Assembly: GCF_042100115.1 (NCBI RefSeq)
Contig: NC_091277.1
Coordinates: forward strand, 1,612,001 to 1,676,000
Reading direction: 5' to 3'
Length of the DNA: 64,000 nucleotides
Source of the DNA: Alternaria dauci
Taxonomy: Eukaryota > Ascomycota > Dothideomycetes > Pleosporales > Pleosporaceae
Shown here: piece after piece, positions 22,788 to 34,920 of the stretch
Numbering within the stretch: the first letter of the stretch is position 1
How the letters are laid out: each line of letters opens with the position of its first letter
Made by a program: the position numbers and the translations under genes
The notes under the pieces: generated by a model
Seen by the model: only the letters and a program-made list of their open reading frames with translations
What the model was told of the DNA's origin: nothing
The model's database searches: none

Positions 22788-24912
22788 TCATGCCTCAGTT
22801 GCATACCTTCCAGCAGCAGCCTTTCCCTTAATCCGCCCTTCTAAGAATTTCACTGGAACCTCGACTTCGACATCTCTCAGCCAATCGCCCATGCCTTTCG
22901 CGAAAGCATCCAACCTACTACTCCCGCTGACGCCCCGACCCAACACCCCATAGACCACAAAATGTACCGCCATGATAGCCTCAAACTCAACTCTTTCAAC
23001 AAAGAAGCTGTCGTTCCAACTTTCTCCAAACATTTCCTTGAGTTTAGGGATGGTAAGAAAACTGCGGAGCCAGTTCCAGGTTTCGGCATAGAGAGGCGAT
23101 GCGTGTGAGTAAGAGGATGGTAGGCTGGTGGGTACGAAAAATCCAATGTTTGCGTTGCCGCCTTTGTCGCCTGAGCGGGCGAGCACCACGTCTCCTAATC
23201 GTGCACGCGTTGTTGGACCAAAAGACTGAACCTCCACTGGATTCGTAGTCTCGTAACTTTGCCGCTTCCCGATGTCCTCAAACTTTGGTGGCGGCGTGGT
23301 CATCAGTGTCCTTGTCTCACCAGATCCGAGCATGTTGATCGCTGTTTTGAGTTTGGTTTGCGGCCAAATCGCCGGGTAAAAGGACAGGTACGGTTTCGGT
23401 ATCGCAGTGCGATGGTCCATCGTACTATGGAATCCCGAGTAATGTTGCATCGCAAAGTCGGCCAGCAAGCTCGCTAGGCCCAGGCTCACGCTTAGATCAC
23501 TAGTTTCAGCAAAGATCCGACAATACGATGTACTTCGCAGCTGACTCTTTGGGTTGGCTTCTGGTACGCCTATGCGCTGAAATTCCAGGATGTCGAAACT
23601 GTCGAGTATACCCTTCTGTTTGAGACCGAATTTGATCATACGCTCCCATAGGTCGAACTTCTCATTGGTTGCGTACCCAGTTGCATTGACGACAATCTCA
23701 GACTGGTACCCTGCTTGGTAGAAGATGGCGAGCTTGGTAGTAGGTGGAGGCGGTCCGCCTTTGATGCCCCACACGCGGACTCTATCCAGAGGTTAGCGAT
23801 CCTGCTGTGGTCAAGGATATCGATGATAAGAGATATTCGGACGTACCTGTTTTTGTCCTCAGCTTTAACCTGTACCTTGTCCAGAATCGCCTTGACGTCG
23901 CTATTCAGGTATACGTTCCCTTGCAACTCGTATAGAAGCTGACATTTGACAGTATCCTCAGTAACAAAGCCTTTCCTGGCTTCGTGTTTCGTAATCACAC
24001 AAGTACCATCCTTTTCGATCTCTGCAATACCGAAAGTGAGATCGTAAAGCTCGTCCAAAGGATACTCATAAAATCCCGCGAAGTTGGAGCCCGTCACGTA
24101 ACCACTACATTCGATAAGATGACCCGCAATCAGCGCTCCAGCGAGTGCATCGAAATCAGTGTCGTGCCACGAGTACCAGTACCACGCGGCACCGATGACG
24201 GGACTGGCGTCTGCGACACGACCGGCGATGATGAGGTCTGCGCCTTCTTCAAGGCCTTTCACAATTTCGCGAGCTCCGAGATAGACGTGGGCGCTTACAA
24301 TCGGCTTGTCACTCTTAAGAATATCGAGTGCGTGCTCCACGACTGTCACCTCGCTGTTGTCAGAATCCAGGTGTGGTGGCAAACCCTTCTTTTTGACGTC
24401 TTTCATCTCATCAATCAAGTTATCACCGGACACATACGCCACCGTCAAGTCATAGCCTTTACTCTTGACCTAATCATACGTGAGTAAACGTTGCACTAGA
24501 TGTCCAGGATGAGGAACGCAGACTCACGAGTTCTTGTACCTTCTCCGCCAGACCCTTGGGGTTATGCGCACCGCCATTAATAACGACCTTGGTTCTCTTC
24601 TTATTCAGCAGATCGATGGTCTGTTCGATACCATCCCAAGCTGTCTTTTCCCACCCAGGATGCTTGCCCTCTGCATATGCCTGGGCGTTTTCTGCAATGT
24701 TGACCTCGGCAAGATAGTCCCCTGTGATGAAATCCGTGTCCCCCAATTCCGCTTGGTAGCGCATATGGTACCCTGGGTCGCCTGGGACGTGTCAGTTTGA
24801 GATTGAGGCAATGCACAAGGTCAGTGTCACCTTTGTATCCCGAGCAGTTCGCTATCCGTACTGGACGGGTCCCCCGTTGTGTGGTCCATCTACTGCTATA
24901 ATTTGATGACAT
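22788..24912 (-). CDS. DUF1446 / acyclic terpene utilisation (AtuA)-like protein
   Basis: Four exons, 24912..24831, 24781..24528, 24469..23847 and 23781..22788, give 650 residues. The N-terminal two thirds match the DUF1446/AtuA family: VRIANCSGYKGDPGYHMRYQ region, INGGAHNPKGLAEKVQEL, GREVADASP-like AGRVADASPVIGAAWYWY and GSNFAGFYEY. The C-terminal ferredoxin-fold part carries RSGDKGGNANIGFF at about 522-535. The family is named from Pseudomonas atuA, in the citronellol/geraniol degradation cluster, where its biochemical role is unresolved. In this fungus the gene is divergent from a family III CoA-transferase, suggesting both act on an organic acid or its CoA ester. No targeting signal is obvious. 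All three introns follow consensus and the phases add up. Confidence 0.88.
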
Positions 24913-25530
24913 GATTTTCCGTATTCGCAGTCAAGATTAGACTCGAAATTGATACTTCCTCTTCTGAAAGCTCCACTTAATTGCCGGCCCTTTTGATGTT
25001 CTAACTTTGTGCGACAAGTTCGTTTTGTGGTACGCACGAAATGGTTGTATATGTTGTTTAGGGTCGCAACAACGGCATATAACCTTGGAAGCCTATGCAG
25101 GGCTGAGGTCCGATACTGTAGCAACACAAGTCCCATTTAAGCCATCTCGTCAAACGTTCTGAATGCAATACCATATTCTCTTCCCAAGATGACCCTAGAT
25201 GCGGGGTGATACCCCACCTTGGACGACTCGACTAGTTCGATCTACCGAGGACCGAATCGGATACCCCCATCGTTAGCGAAGTGCAATGTACACTCATCTA
25301 TCGTGATCGACAATGCTTCGATGTCATAGCCGACGACTAGGGCCTTGTAGTACGATGTGACTGGTGAGTCAGTTGGCGTAGTTTGCGCTTTCTCTCGTAC
25401 GAGACCCGAAGAATGATCGATCCGAGTGGGTCACAATTCGGGTATGTGAGAACAATAAAGCTCTCAGTACCCGCATGTCGTAGCTCTGCCTTCAGATTTC
25501 TCAAACCCAATCCAGACCACCGAATTCATC
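24913..25530. other. Divergent promoter between DUF1446 and CoA-transferase genes
   Basis: 618 bp separate the two start codons. No gene is seen. The arrangement allows one set of elements to control both genes. Confidence 0.55.
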
Positions 25531-27429
25531 ATGACGATCAACGGGACGAACGGGCATACCAATGGCCTGAACAACGCTACCAAAGACAGGTCCGAAAGCT
25601 ACTCTGTTCCTAACGAGACGCAACGCATATTCGACAATGGCATACTCGATAACCCTCTGATCGCACCGACACTCCCCGCAGAGATCGCAGAATGCGCGAG
25701 TAAGGTCCAGTTCAAGGGCACATCTAAGCCCAGTATACCGATCAACTGGCGCTTCGCCGAAAGTATCTCAGCACTCAAAGGGCTAGAAGCGGCCATGATC
25801 AATGTCCTCCTGAAGAGAAAATATGGCATGGAACCACAGGAAGCGATTATAGATACGTAAGTTGCTGAAATGGGATCTCCGTTGTAAATGGATGCTTTTC
25901 CAAGTAGCTAACGCGTGTCGATCAACCAAGCGACCATGCACAGCTCTTCTTCATGTCGATCCTACTCAACGTTATCGACCCAGAAGGCGAGAAGATCGAA
26001 TTCTTGACCAAACCATTTGCCAAGGGTTCGAGCGCATACAACAAGTACTTCAAGAACTGTGATAAGCATGATGGAAGTAAGAGCACATACCGTGTAGCGG
26101 CTACGAACATTTATCGATGCAAAGATGGGAGGTACTTCCATTTGCACGGCTCCATGAATCCTGGACCAACCCAGGACAGTATCGGATTGCCGTATGACAA
26201 GGAGTTGTCCGAAAAAGAAGAGCCCTGGACCCCCTACGAGGAGAAGTTGGCGCAAATAGATTCCAGCGAGATGCAGAAGTTGGCGTCGGATGTGTACAAG
26301 CAAGCTGGTACAATCTGTTTGACAACTGAGGAGTACAAAAATAGCGAGCATGGTAAAGCAAATGCTCATGTCGGCCTCTACGAAGTCCATGATATCAAGA
26401 ACGAGAAGCAGCCAGCGTACTGGTGGCCAGATAGCCCAGAGACGAGTGCAACGAGGCCACTCGCAGGGCTCAAAGTAGTCGATCTGACCCGCGTCATCGC
26501 CGCGCCAGCTCTGACAAGAGGTCTTGCCGAGCTCGGTGCGTCGGTGATGAGAGTAACAGCAGAGCACATTACCGACATGTCCATGCTACACGTCGATCTC
26601 AATTGGGGGAAATGGAACGCGCATCTTGATTTCCGCGAGGAAGAGGACCGAGAAAAGCTTCGTGCATTGGTTCGAGATGCTGATGTAGTGGTACAGGGCT
26701 ATCGGCCTGGTGTACTGGACAAATATGGCTTTTCGCCAGAAGGCTTACTGGACCTGACGAAAGACCGCGAGCGTGGTCTGATCGTTGTGCGGGAAAACTG
26801 CTATGGCTGGTATGGACCTTGGTCGTATCGCAGCGGTTGGCAACAGATTTCCGATGCTTGCTGTGGCGTATCAATGGAGTTTGGACGAGCTATGGGCAAC
26901 GACGAGCCTGTCACGCCTGTCTTCCCCAATAGCGACTTCTGCACCGGTACGTCTGGAGTAATTGGGGTGCTGAATGCACTACTTCGAAGAGGCGCTGAAG
27001 GAGGTTCCTACAAAGTCGATGTAAGTTGTTCCTCTAGTCCTGTAGCATTATTGATACAAACCGGTGCAGGTCGCATTGAACTACTACTCCCAATGGCTCG
27101 TAAACAGCGTCGGCACTTACCCCAAAGACGTCTGGGAAGAAGTCTGGACACGCAACAGACGCCAGGTATTCCGCCACTACCACAACATGCAGTATACGTT
27201 GCCGCACTATATGAGGATGTTGGCTGAGAACTCGGGATCTGTGCTCTTCAACCCAGACTTCTTCGAGGTTCGACACGCAGGTGCAATTGGAAAAGACGTG
27301 AAAGGCGTTAAGCCTGTCATTCAGTACCCACAGGGGAACGTCAAGCTCCGGTACAACGTAGGGACGCGAGGAAACGGTGTAGACCAGCCGGTGTGGCCGA
27401 AGGATCTGATGACTGAGGTCGTTGCGTAA
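25531..27429 (+). CDS. CoA-transferase family III (CaiB/BaiF) protein
   Basis: Three exons, 25531..25856, 25931..27020 and 27070..27429, give 591 residues. The family signature LAGLKVVDLTRVIAAPALTRGLAELGASVMRV begins near residue 290, followed by LNWGKWNAHLDFR, DVVVQGYRPGVLDKYGF and GLIVVRENCYGWYGPW. The Asp in PNSDFCTGTSG is a good candidate for the catalytic carboxylate that forms the anhydride/thioester intermediate. Family III enzymes move CoA between carboxylic acids, or racemise 2-methylacyl-CoA. The fungal version is long because about 290 extra residues precede the core, apparently a divergent first copy of the fold. No peroxisomal PTS1 is present (C-terminus is TEVVA). It is divergent from the DUF1446 gene. 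Confidence 0.87.
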
Positions 27430-27928
27430 TGAGTCATCCCGAGGTCGTCTACGATCTAAGAATAGCACAGTATGATCAAAACACAACCATCCATCTCTGA
27501 AAATGAAGACAGTAAATTGTGTAGCATCTTCTCGTACGCTGGTAGATGTGAGATGTAGTCGGCGCGAGGAACCCCGAGATGTCGACGCGAGAAAGACGCG
27601 CTAATCGGATATGTCTACGCGTTTTCACGCGCATCTGTCTCGGGCGAAATCTTACCTGGGACTCTCTGCTCCATGGACGAATAATGATCACACCCAGACC
27701 TTCGACCTCCGGATACGAAGTGGGAAGTATGCGACTGCATGAGTCAAAATCATACCATCTCCACCACTATGCGAAAAACCTTAGAATCAAACACTAAGCA
27801 TCATTGACTCACACCCTATTCAACATCGCTTTCTCCGTACAATCCAAGACTACTCAACCCTATAAATGCCTTTGCCAAGGGGTTATCACAGGAACTTATA
27901 ACAGGTATTCTCTTGGTTCAACACGGTC
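27430..27928. other. Intergenic with TATA box upstream of GNAT gene
   Basis: About 500 bp hold the CoA-transferase 3' flank and the GNAT promoter. A TATAAA element at 27861-27866 lies 62 bp upstream of the GNAT start codon. Confidence 0.5.
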
Positions 27929-28645
27929 ATGGAAACCCTCATTCACACCCAGCGCTTGACCCTCCTCCGCCTAACAGACACATCATCCATATCCTCGCCA
28001 CACGTCCACCTCTTCCACGAGAACTGGTCCAACCGCGATGCCACAGGATGGAGCCTCCGCGGACCCACGCACTCCTTGGAAGAAAGCTATGAATGGATGA
28101 AAGAGCAACTAGCACCACCACCACCGGGGATCGATAGCATGTTTTACTCTGTGTTTGTAACACCCGATCCTTCGAATTCGACTCTGGCAAGCAATCATGA
28201 TGAGCATGGCGATGGGATTGGGTTAGGAGAGCACGTAGGCAGTATAAGCCTACGTCTTCAGCCCAGCGGTCCCTCGATCCCTCTCCCGCCTCCATCAACG
28301 GAACATCCACACTCATCAACTCAGAACATGAGGGTGTTGGGATACGCCTTTTTCCCCTCAGCACGCGGGAAGGGATACGCGACGGAAGCGGGTCACGCGC
28401 TGTTGAACGCTTATGCTGCTTTTGTGTCTTTGTCGTCGGCAGCGCAAAAAGACAACAGCCAAGAAGGAAATGGGGTAGGGAAATCGTATGTCGAAGCAGC
28501 AGTAGATGAAGACAATCCCGGGAGCATCAAAGTGCTGGAGAAACTCGGATTCGAGAAGCTGGGCTGGAAGCATGAGGAGGAGAAGGTGTTTCTGAACGGA
28601 GCATGGAGGGGGCCTGGGTACTGGGTATATGGTATGTTTGTTTGA
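27929..28645 (+). CDS. GNAT-family N-acetyltransferase
   Basis: A single exon of 238 residues. The start METLIHTQRLTLLRLT is typical of the RimJ/RimL-like GNAT group. Motif A reads MRVLGYAFFPSARGKGYATEAGHALLNAY, with the acetyl-CoA pyrophosphate loop R-G-K-G-Y-A. NPGSIKVLEKLGFEKLG is the usual C-terminal motif B. It transfers acetyl from acetyl-CoA to an amine; the substrate may be a small molecule or a protein N-terminus. The segment from about 65 to 135 carries extra Pro/Ser-rich loops compared with bacterial relatives. No targeting signal. It converges with the D-lactate dehydrogenase gene, 128 bp away. Confidence 0.85.
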   Translation: METLIHTQRLTLLRLTDTSSISSPHVHLFHENWSNRDATGWSLRGPTHSLEESYEWMKEQLAPPPPGIDSMFYSVFVTPDPSNSTLASNHDEHGDGIGLGEHVGSISLRLQPSGPSIPLPPPSTEHPHSSTQNMRVLGYAFFPSARGKGYATEAGHALLNAYAAFVSLSSAAQKDNSQEGNGVGKSYVEAAVDEDNPGSIKVLEKLGFEKLGWKHEEEKVFLNGAWRGPGYWVYGMFV

Positions 28646-28773
28646 ATACAAAGGATCTTAAGGCTGGAAAAGGCAAATATAAGTGTGAGGAGAAAGATAC
28701 GCAGACAAAGAATATGCCATACTTTCTGAATTTCATCCTCACGAACAAAACCTGGTTATACACTACAGCTACC

Positions 28774-30711
28774 TCACCACTCAGCGACCTCGCCTGGCTT
28801 GGGCGCTGTCGCACGAACGACCTTGTCACAGTTGAGCAAGCAAAGAGGGTCGAAAGCCTTCTTGAGCTGCCTCATCGCGTCAACGGTATCTTGGCCTAAT
28901 TCATGTGGCAGGTAGTCTCTCTTGACGAGACCGACGCCGTGTTCCCCTGTGGCTGTGCCTTCGAGTTCGATGGCGCGCTTGACCATTTCGTGGACAAGGT
29001 GAGACGCCTTCTCGTAGTCGCGGTTGCGATTATATAAGATGATGGCTATAACATGTATGAGCAAAATCTGCATAAGAGTAAGAAAAATAGAGAGTGCTTA
29101 CAGTGGAAGTTTCCATCTCCAACGTGTCCTACGATACTAGCTAGTAGGCCGCTCTGCCGGATCTTTTCTTTGGTATCTTCGATGATTTGAGGGAGCTTAG
29201 AGATCGGCACAGCAACATCTGTGGTCCAAACTGCCATGTCGGGATCACCTTCGCTCTTGGCCATGACACTCCATAATGCCTCCTTTCGCGCTTGCCAGAG
29301 GTCTTCTTTCTCTTGTTCAGATTTGGCGAATTCAAAGCTGACAGAGCCGGATTTCTTAGCCATGCCTTGCACCTGACTAACTTGTTCCTTGACAGAACTT
29401 TGAGTACCGGCAAACTTGAAGAAGAGCGTCGGCGCATTCTTCCAAGTCTTGGAAGTTTGCCCCGCGTCGTTGATGCACTGCATCTGAACATCGTCAAGGA
29501 TCTCTATGGCGGCGATAGGTACACCCGCGCCAACAACTTTGAAGACGCAATCTGCTGCAGCACGAATAGACGGGAAGGCGCATACGGCGACACTGGTGTG
29601 TTGTGGTTTTACAGTCACCTTGAGCGTAGCTTCTGTGACGAGGCCCAATGTGCCCTCGCTACCTATGAACATGCGCGTGAGGTCGTATCCGGCAGAAGAC
29701 TTCCGTGGGCGTTGTCGTGTCTTGATAACAGTTCCATCAGCTAGGACCACGGTGAGCGATATCACCCAATCCTTCATTGTGCCATAGCGATAGGAATTTG
29801 TGCCAGAGCATCCTGTCCCGACCATGCCGCCGATCATTGCGCCTGGACCAGGGTCGGGAGGGAAGAACAAGCCTTCCTTTGAAAGCTCCTCGTTGAGAAG
29901 TTCCCAGCCCACCGCAGGTTGGACGACGACGTCCAAGTCGTCCTTGTGTAGTTTCAAAATCTTGTCCATGCGGCTGAAGTCGATGCATACACCACCCCTT
30001 GTTGCAGCAAAGTGACCCTCTAAACTTGTGCCTCCACTATACGGAGTGACTGGGATCTTGCGCTCGTGGCAGACCTTCATGATCGCGCTGACGTCTTCCG
30101 TACTGCCAGGCTTCACGACGCAGAATGGGACATCGCCCGGCTGGGCAGGATGCGAAGACCACGAGGATCCGCTGTGCGACTCTAGATCATTCTTGTCCTG
30201 CGTAATATTCTCCCTGCCGACAATGTCGCGCAAATCTATCCAAGCTGCCTCCATGTTCGCTTCTGAGATGTTGTGCTTGGGAGGGTTCAAGGGATCGAGG
30301 ACTGCGGTCGAGTTTGTGTCTGGCTTCCGTGGAATCTTTTGGCCGTAGTAGTAGCCTATACCCGCTGTACAAATACACACTAGTCAATCGTCAGCATGCG
30401 CTATGCATTTGAGGTGTATGGACTCGAGTACAGAATAGTGTCGCAAAGAATTGTCCTCTAGCCGTTCTTGTCTGCAACGCCTGAATCTCAATCTGCTCCG
30501 CCTTCTCTTTCTGGATACGCTCATAAATACTCTCCGTAAGCTGGAGGTAGAATGGCTTCTCGTCGTCCCTGCCCATCCTCTTCTTTTCGCTCGCCCATCG
30601 TCTCTGCGTTATTCTTCCCATTCCCGCACCAACTCCGCATTCCCGCCATAGCGCCCCGCCCCTGGCAGCCCGTAGGGCGAGTGAGCCTCGTGGTAGGCTT
30701 CGTAAAGGCAT
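28774..30711 (-). CDS. DLD1: Mitochondrial D-lactate dehydrogenase (cytochrome), FAD type
   Basis: Three exons, 30711..30432, 30364..29102 and 29045..28774, give 604 residues. The Arg-rich N-terminus (MPLRSLPRGSLALRAARGG) lacks acids and fits a mitochondrial presequence. The first intron uses a weak GTACTC donor but yields the hydrophobic stretch ATLFSGIGYYYG, a likely inner-membrane anchor. The FAD_binding_4 domain shows PYSGGTSLEGH (201-211), DFSRMDKIL, FFPPDPGP-GAMIGGM and SEGTLGLVTEATLK. The FAD-oxidase C-terminal domain has GHVGDGNFH (about 506-514) and GEHGVG (548-553). The enzyme oxidises D-lactate to pyruvate and reduces cytochrome c in the intermembrane space. Full length for the family. 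D-2-hydroxyglutarate dehydrogenase is a related alternative, but the presequence and the motif spacing favour D-lactate. Confidence 0.9.
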
Positions 30712-31577
30712 TGCGGTTATAACTGAGGCTGACTCATGTCGTAGTCGACGCGGCGACAATTGCGGGCAAAGCTTTGCCTGTGAGCCGAACGATGATGATG
30801 CGCGGGTAAATCCCGGACTTAAGACGCCGCCAAGAGTTGTACATGCACGTCGTAGCCAGTGAGAGGAAACTCATCGTGTGGTGGAGAACCGTTCATGCTT
30901 GCTTTTCTGGAAACAGCAATTGCTCATGAAAGCGTGATACTCGCGTATATCACGTCATTATGGATTAAATGGGAAGTTTGGTATCATGATCCGACAGCTT
31001 ATCAGAGCACAACGTATCGTACGATGGCGGCAGGTGGAATCAAACATGGTTAACGATGATTTGTTGAAATGTACTGCAGTTGCGAGGCTCAATGGCCGAA
31101 GCCAGAGCGTTATACCAAAAGCAACCCCAGCTCCCAACCATAAAGGACCCGAAATACCGCCATTCGATGCTAGTCTTGAGGAGACTATCCAACGCCTGTC
31201 AACTGAGTGATAAAGATATATAGGAAAAAAGGGAAACGCGATAATCAGAACAGATCTCTACCAATGCGCCGAAGGGTAAGAGCCATGTCCCTAAAAATGC
31301 TCGCAAGATACACAGCATAAGGATGGGCAGAGCATGTATCATGAAAAAGGCCGTTATCCCAAACCGAACGCCATGCTAAAACAAGTAAAGAATATGCAAG
31401 AATGAATCGGGTATAAGGATGAGATGCAAAGTCAATCTGCTCAAGTGGTGGGCCAAGTGAGAGGGGTATGTAGGGCATCGAGGGGTAGAGAGAAAGGGTG
31501 GCGTGGCACCTCAGCCGACCGCTTACGCGTCGAGGTTGCATGCATCTACTACCTGTGTGGCGGTGCATGCATGTAAC
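30712..31577. other. Intergenic, no gene seen
   Basis: About 870 bp hold the DLD1 promoter and the 3' flank of the coiled-coil gene. Frames are short and without support. Confidence 0.55.
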
Positions 31578-32837
31578 CTACTTTCCCGACATGCGCAGCA
31601 GTCGAGTCTTCAGCCAGATGACGAATCGCTGCCATGTGCCCTTTGCGGCTCGGCTCCTTGTAACCTTGGGTGTGGCTGAGAAGGCGGCTGCTTTCTCGGG
31701 GTCGACCGTCGTCACCAGCTTCGGCAGCGAGTTGGAGTGCGCCTCGCGGTGGTCTGAGTACTGGCGCCCACCCACTGAAGGGCGACCTCCTAACGAGGGT
31801 CGTGGCGTCTTCTCACAGTCGGTGGATACAGTGCGCGTACGGTTGATCTCGGTCCGGTCGAGCGTTTCTGACTTGCGACGGTGGTGGTCTTCTTTCTTCA
31901 GCTGTTTCTTGTAGTCGCGCTCCTGCTGCTTGTGCGCCTCCTTCTCGTACTTGCGCTCTTTGGCTCGCTGTTCTTCCTCGAACTTCTGTCGCGCAGCACG
32001 AATGGACGCAGCCCTCGAGGCAGGGTCGACGGGGGAGTCGCGTCCGCCGCGAATGAAGCGGTATGTTTGGTCAAACGAAGTGCGCGAGCTGGGTGAAGTC
32101 GTGTCAATCGACTTGAGCGTGTCACCCCGCGCCCGAGGTACACCGACTGGGGAAGTGAGCGAGACGGATGACTGGGAGTAGCTGCCAGCAAGGCGGGTGG
32201 ATGAGTTGTTTGTGTGGAGGCGTAGGGATGTTCCTTGTGCCGAGGAGATGGAACCGGATCGGCGTCCTGGTTCGTACGCGTTTTGTCTCAGGCGGAACTC
32301 ATCGTCGGACATGATATCATAGCCCTCGTGGTCGCTTCCCAGGACCGAAGGCGGTGAGGAATGGACTATTGGCGGTGTGTAGGGCTGCGGAGTTTGGCGA
32401 ATGGCCGGCAGGGGTGTTGGCCGCTGCAGACCAGAGGAAGAGGAAAACTGCGACGTGTTGGACGCTGAGCGGTTGTGTCTGTGGCGGCCGTTGACTGGGG
32501 AAAAAGTAACATCGGATATGGACCGTGAGTAGGCGCCATATTCCAATATACCCAGACCGGTGAGATCGTTCTCGGCTGCCGGTCGTGATAGATCGAGCCC
32601 ACTGCTCTCCTTGGACGAGAGCTTGCGCAGGTAGGGCTTGATCTTGAGCTGGTGGGAGGAAGTCGTGGACGGCATGGAGCGTTGTGTCTCTATCCAAGAT
32701 TCTTCGAAGACCTTTGGCGTTTCCGAGCGGTTAAAGGTAAAGGCGTCGTAGTCAGCAACGGGGCTCAGAGGGCGCGGGCTCGTAGCAGCTGAGGCGGAGT
32801 ATCCTCGTTTGTGGAGACGCGCATGCCGGGTCGACAT
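31578..32837 (-). CDS. Conserved fungal low-complexity/coiled-coil protein
   Basis: A single exon of 419 residues that I cannot assign to a named family. It is Ser/Arg/Thr-rich and probably largely disordered. About residues 290-335 form a strongly charged helix (RQKFEEEQRAKERKYEKEA and continuing), a likely coiled coil. The C-terminus KGTWQRFVIWLKTRLLRM is amphipathic and aromatic, in the style of a conserved fungal motif that could contact a membrane or partner. Many S/T-P and R-x-x-S sites suggest heavy phosphorylation. No enzyme motif, signal peptide or membrane span is present. Stop-free length and codon regularity make it a real gene; its role is unknown. Confidence 0.75.
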   Translation of the reverse strand: MSTRHARLHKRGYSASAATSPRPLSPVADYDAFTFNRSETPKVFEESWIETQRSMPSTTSSHQLKIKPYLRKLSSKESSGLDLSRPAAENDLTGLGILEYGAYSRSISDVTFSPVNGRHRHNRSASNTSQFSSSSGLQRPTPLPAIRQTPQPYTPPIVHSSPPSVLGSDHEGYDIMSDDEFRLRQNAYEPGRRSGSISSAQGTSLRLHTNNSSTRLAGSYSQSSVSLTSPVGVPRARGDTLKSIDTTSPSSRTSFDQTYRFIRGGRDSPVDPASRAASIRAARQKFEEEQRAKERKYEKEAHKQQERDYKKQLKKEDHHRRKSETLDRTEINRTRTVSTDCEKTPRPSLGGRPSVGGRQYSDHREAHSNSLPKLVTTVDPEKAAAFSATPKVTRSRAAKGTWQRFVIWLKTRLLRMSGK

Positions 32838-34920
32838 GCTGGGAGGTTGCTCGCGCGTGTTATCGGCGCATGTCAGAGTAGGTAGGCCAGGAGTGATCAG
32901 CGCTTTGGGGGAGGATGGTTCAAGTTACGCGCAAGAGCATCACCAAGCCAACGTAAACGTCAGGACAGGCGCGATCTCCCGATGGTTCCGCGGACGTCAA
33001 GCGTTCCCAACAGATGGTGACGAAAACACTGTGTCAAGGGTTGGAGAGGGCGGGCCGGTGTTGATGATCCGGGGCAGTTCCAAGATTGACGACGGCCGAT
33101 GGCGTATTCACCAGAGAAAACGGCGGTTACTTAGCCGGGAAGACGCCTCCTTGGTTGCTGGGAATGCTGCGAACGCGAACGCTCAGTCCAACTGGCGACG
33201 GCCTCGGCTCTAGGCGCGTAAACGGTTAGCCGGCGATGATTGACTGATTACGCTGGCTGGAGTGATGGGCAAAGAGCATCACCACTCGGGACAGACGCTC
33301 GCGGCGATTGGGGAGGCGAGTGCTTATATGCGCTGCCGGCAGCGTCTTGTCGCGTGGGCGTGGGAAGAGGCGGGCTGGAGCGGAGTCGCCGTCTGCTGAG
33401 ATCGAGATAACGAGACGACTGGCTGCGAGAGCCTCACCGCTCGTGAGCTACGGAACAGAGTGCTACCGTGCCGTTCGATCAGAGATATGCCTCATCAACG
33501 GAGCTCCATCGCTCTCCTCTTTCGCCCCGCCTGGATTGCTTGGTCGCGCAGCAACTCCACGCAATCTAGTGGCACAGCAGCGTCGGAACGCGCAGCAGCT
33601 GGGCGGCGGGCTTGATCATGAGAGGTCATGAGCAGAGCTGCGGCTCATCCCTGCAAACATGCGCCGTCCTGTACATGCGCACCAATGCAGCAAGCTGATC
33701 TAGATTTCTTATGTACAGCCGACTCGCGATTCGTATGTCTCAAACGGCGTGCGCTTCAGCCATAGCAGGTGCTCTGCCCATGTACGAATTGGTTGCCTCG
33801 TCACGACAGATACTCCGCTTACCCCGCCATTGTCCAAACCTGGTCCTAGCCCAAGCCACCCAATGTTCAAGGCTGTTATCTCTCCTCTCATCCTAGTTGC
33901 AAGCGCCGCATGACGACGAGGCCTGGAGAGGACCTGGTCTGGGAAAGCCTTGTCGTCGTGCCTCACGTGCGCGCTATTTCACCACGGCCCGGCTGAAAGT
34001 TGAAACAGCCATGGATGAAACATACCTACCCCACACTCTCGTCCAACCACGTTCCTGTTGATCTTTGTCGAGCACGTGTCTGCGATCCCGACAAAGTAGT
34101 ATGACATGTTCATATGAGTTATTGGGGACTGAGCTATCTGCTTAGTGCTGCACAGTCAGCCCTGCAGCACCCACATTTACGTTGTGACGCCAAACACACC
34201 AGAAGCCGGTTTCCGTCTTCTTGCGGGCCCCTCACTGTACATGTGTCTCTACAGCACATGCTGAACAGAGGAGAATCCTCCGTTCCGCCTTTGTGTTTTG
34301 CGTCTTCGCAAAAGGGCTTGATGATTGCCTTTGTTGGCTGCCTACCTTCTCTTGATATTCGACGATGCGTTGCACTGACACCACCCGTGGGCTATGGCAT
34401 GACTACCGCATCTTTGCTAATACCAGGCAACATGATGGATCTGGTGCCAGGTTTTGCCAAGGGCCGATACATTGTCGATTGAACAAGAGACAGTAAACAT
34501 CGGAACCAGTTTAGGTTCATCGAAAATTTTGTATCTCAAATTGCCGCATGTCGTAACCTGGCCTTACCAATTAGTGCAGCAGCCAGGTGCAAGAAAGTAA
34601 TCATCTGGTAATGTCTGCAGCTTTGGGATTCAGGGCAGACGTGGAAGGAAATCAACATGTTGTATTATATGCGCGCATTCTACAGCCTCGTCTACGCGCA
34701 GCGTAGCTTGCTCCCTCGTTAGTGAGAGAGTCGCGTTGGTTGCCAGGGCATGACTAAGGCCCACCCTGACGTCGAGCACGGGTCGCAACTTCCCGAACAT
34801 CAAAAACATCCTGCCTCAGAACCATCTCCATCTCCCACGCGCGTCCCATGGAGTTATAGCCCAACCCGCCATCATCCGACCGCATCCATCACTTCTCGAC
34901 CCCCACAAGTGATCGCGACC
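32838..34920. other. 2.1-kb gene-free interval between divergent genes
   Basis: This lies between the coiled-coil gene (minus) and the nucleoporin (plus). The left half is GC-rich, which creates open frames of 80-135 codons on several strands at once. None resembles a protein family and none links by splicing. Confidence 0.55.

Noticed and set aside
32809..33213. A 134-codon plus-strand frame
   Set aside because: Overlaps the 5' end and promoter of the coiled-coil gene; composition is chance-like.
34114..34482. A 122-codon plus-strand frame
   Set aside because: No ordered sequence or family likeness; isolated in a gene-free interval.
34750..34920. An upstream in-frame ATG extending the nucleoporin by 57 residues
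   Set aside because: The extension is His/Pro/Ser-rich and unlike the conserved N-terminus that starts at 34921; more likely 5' UTR.
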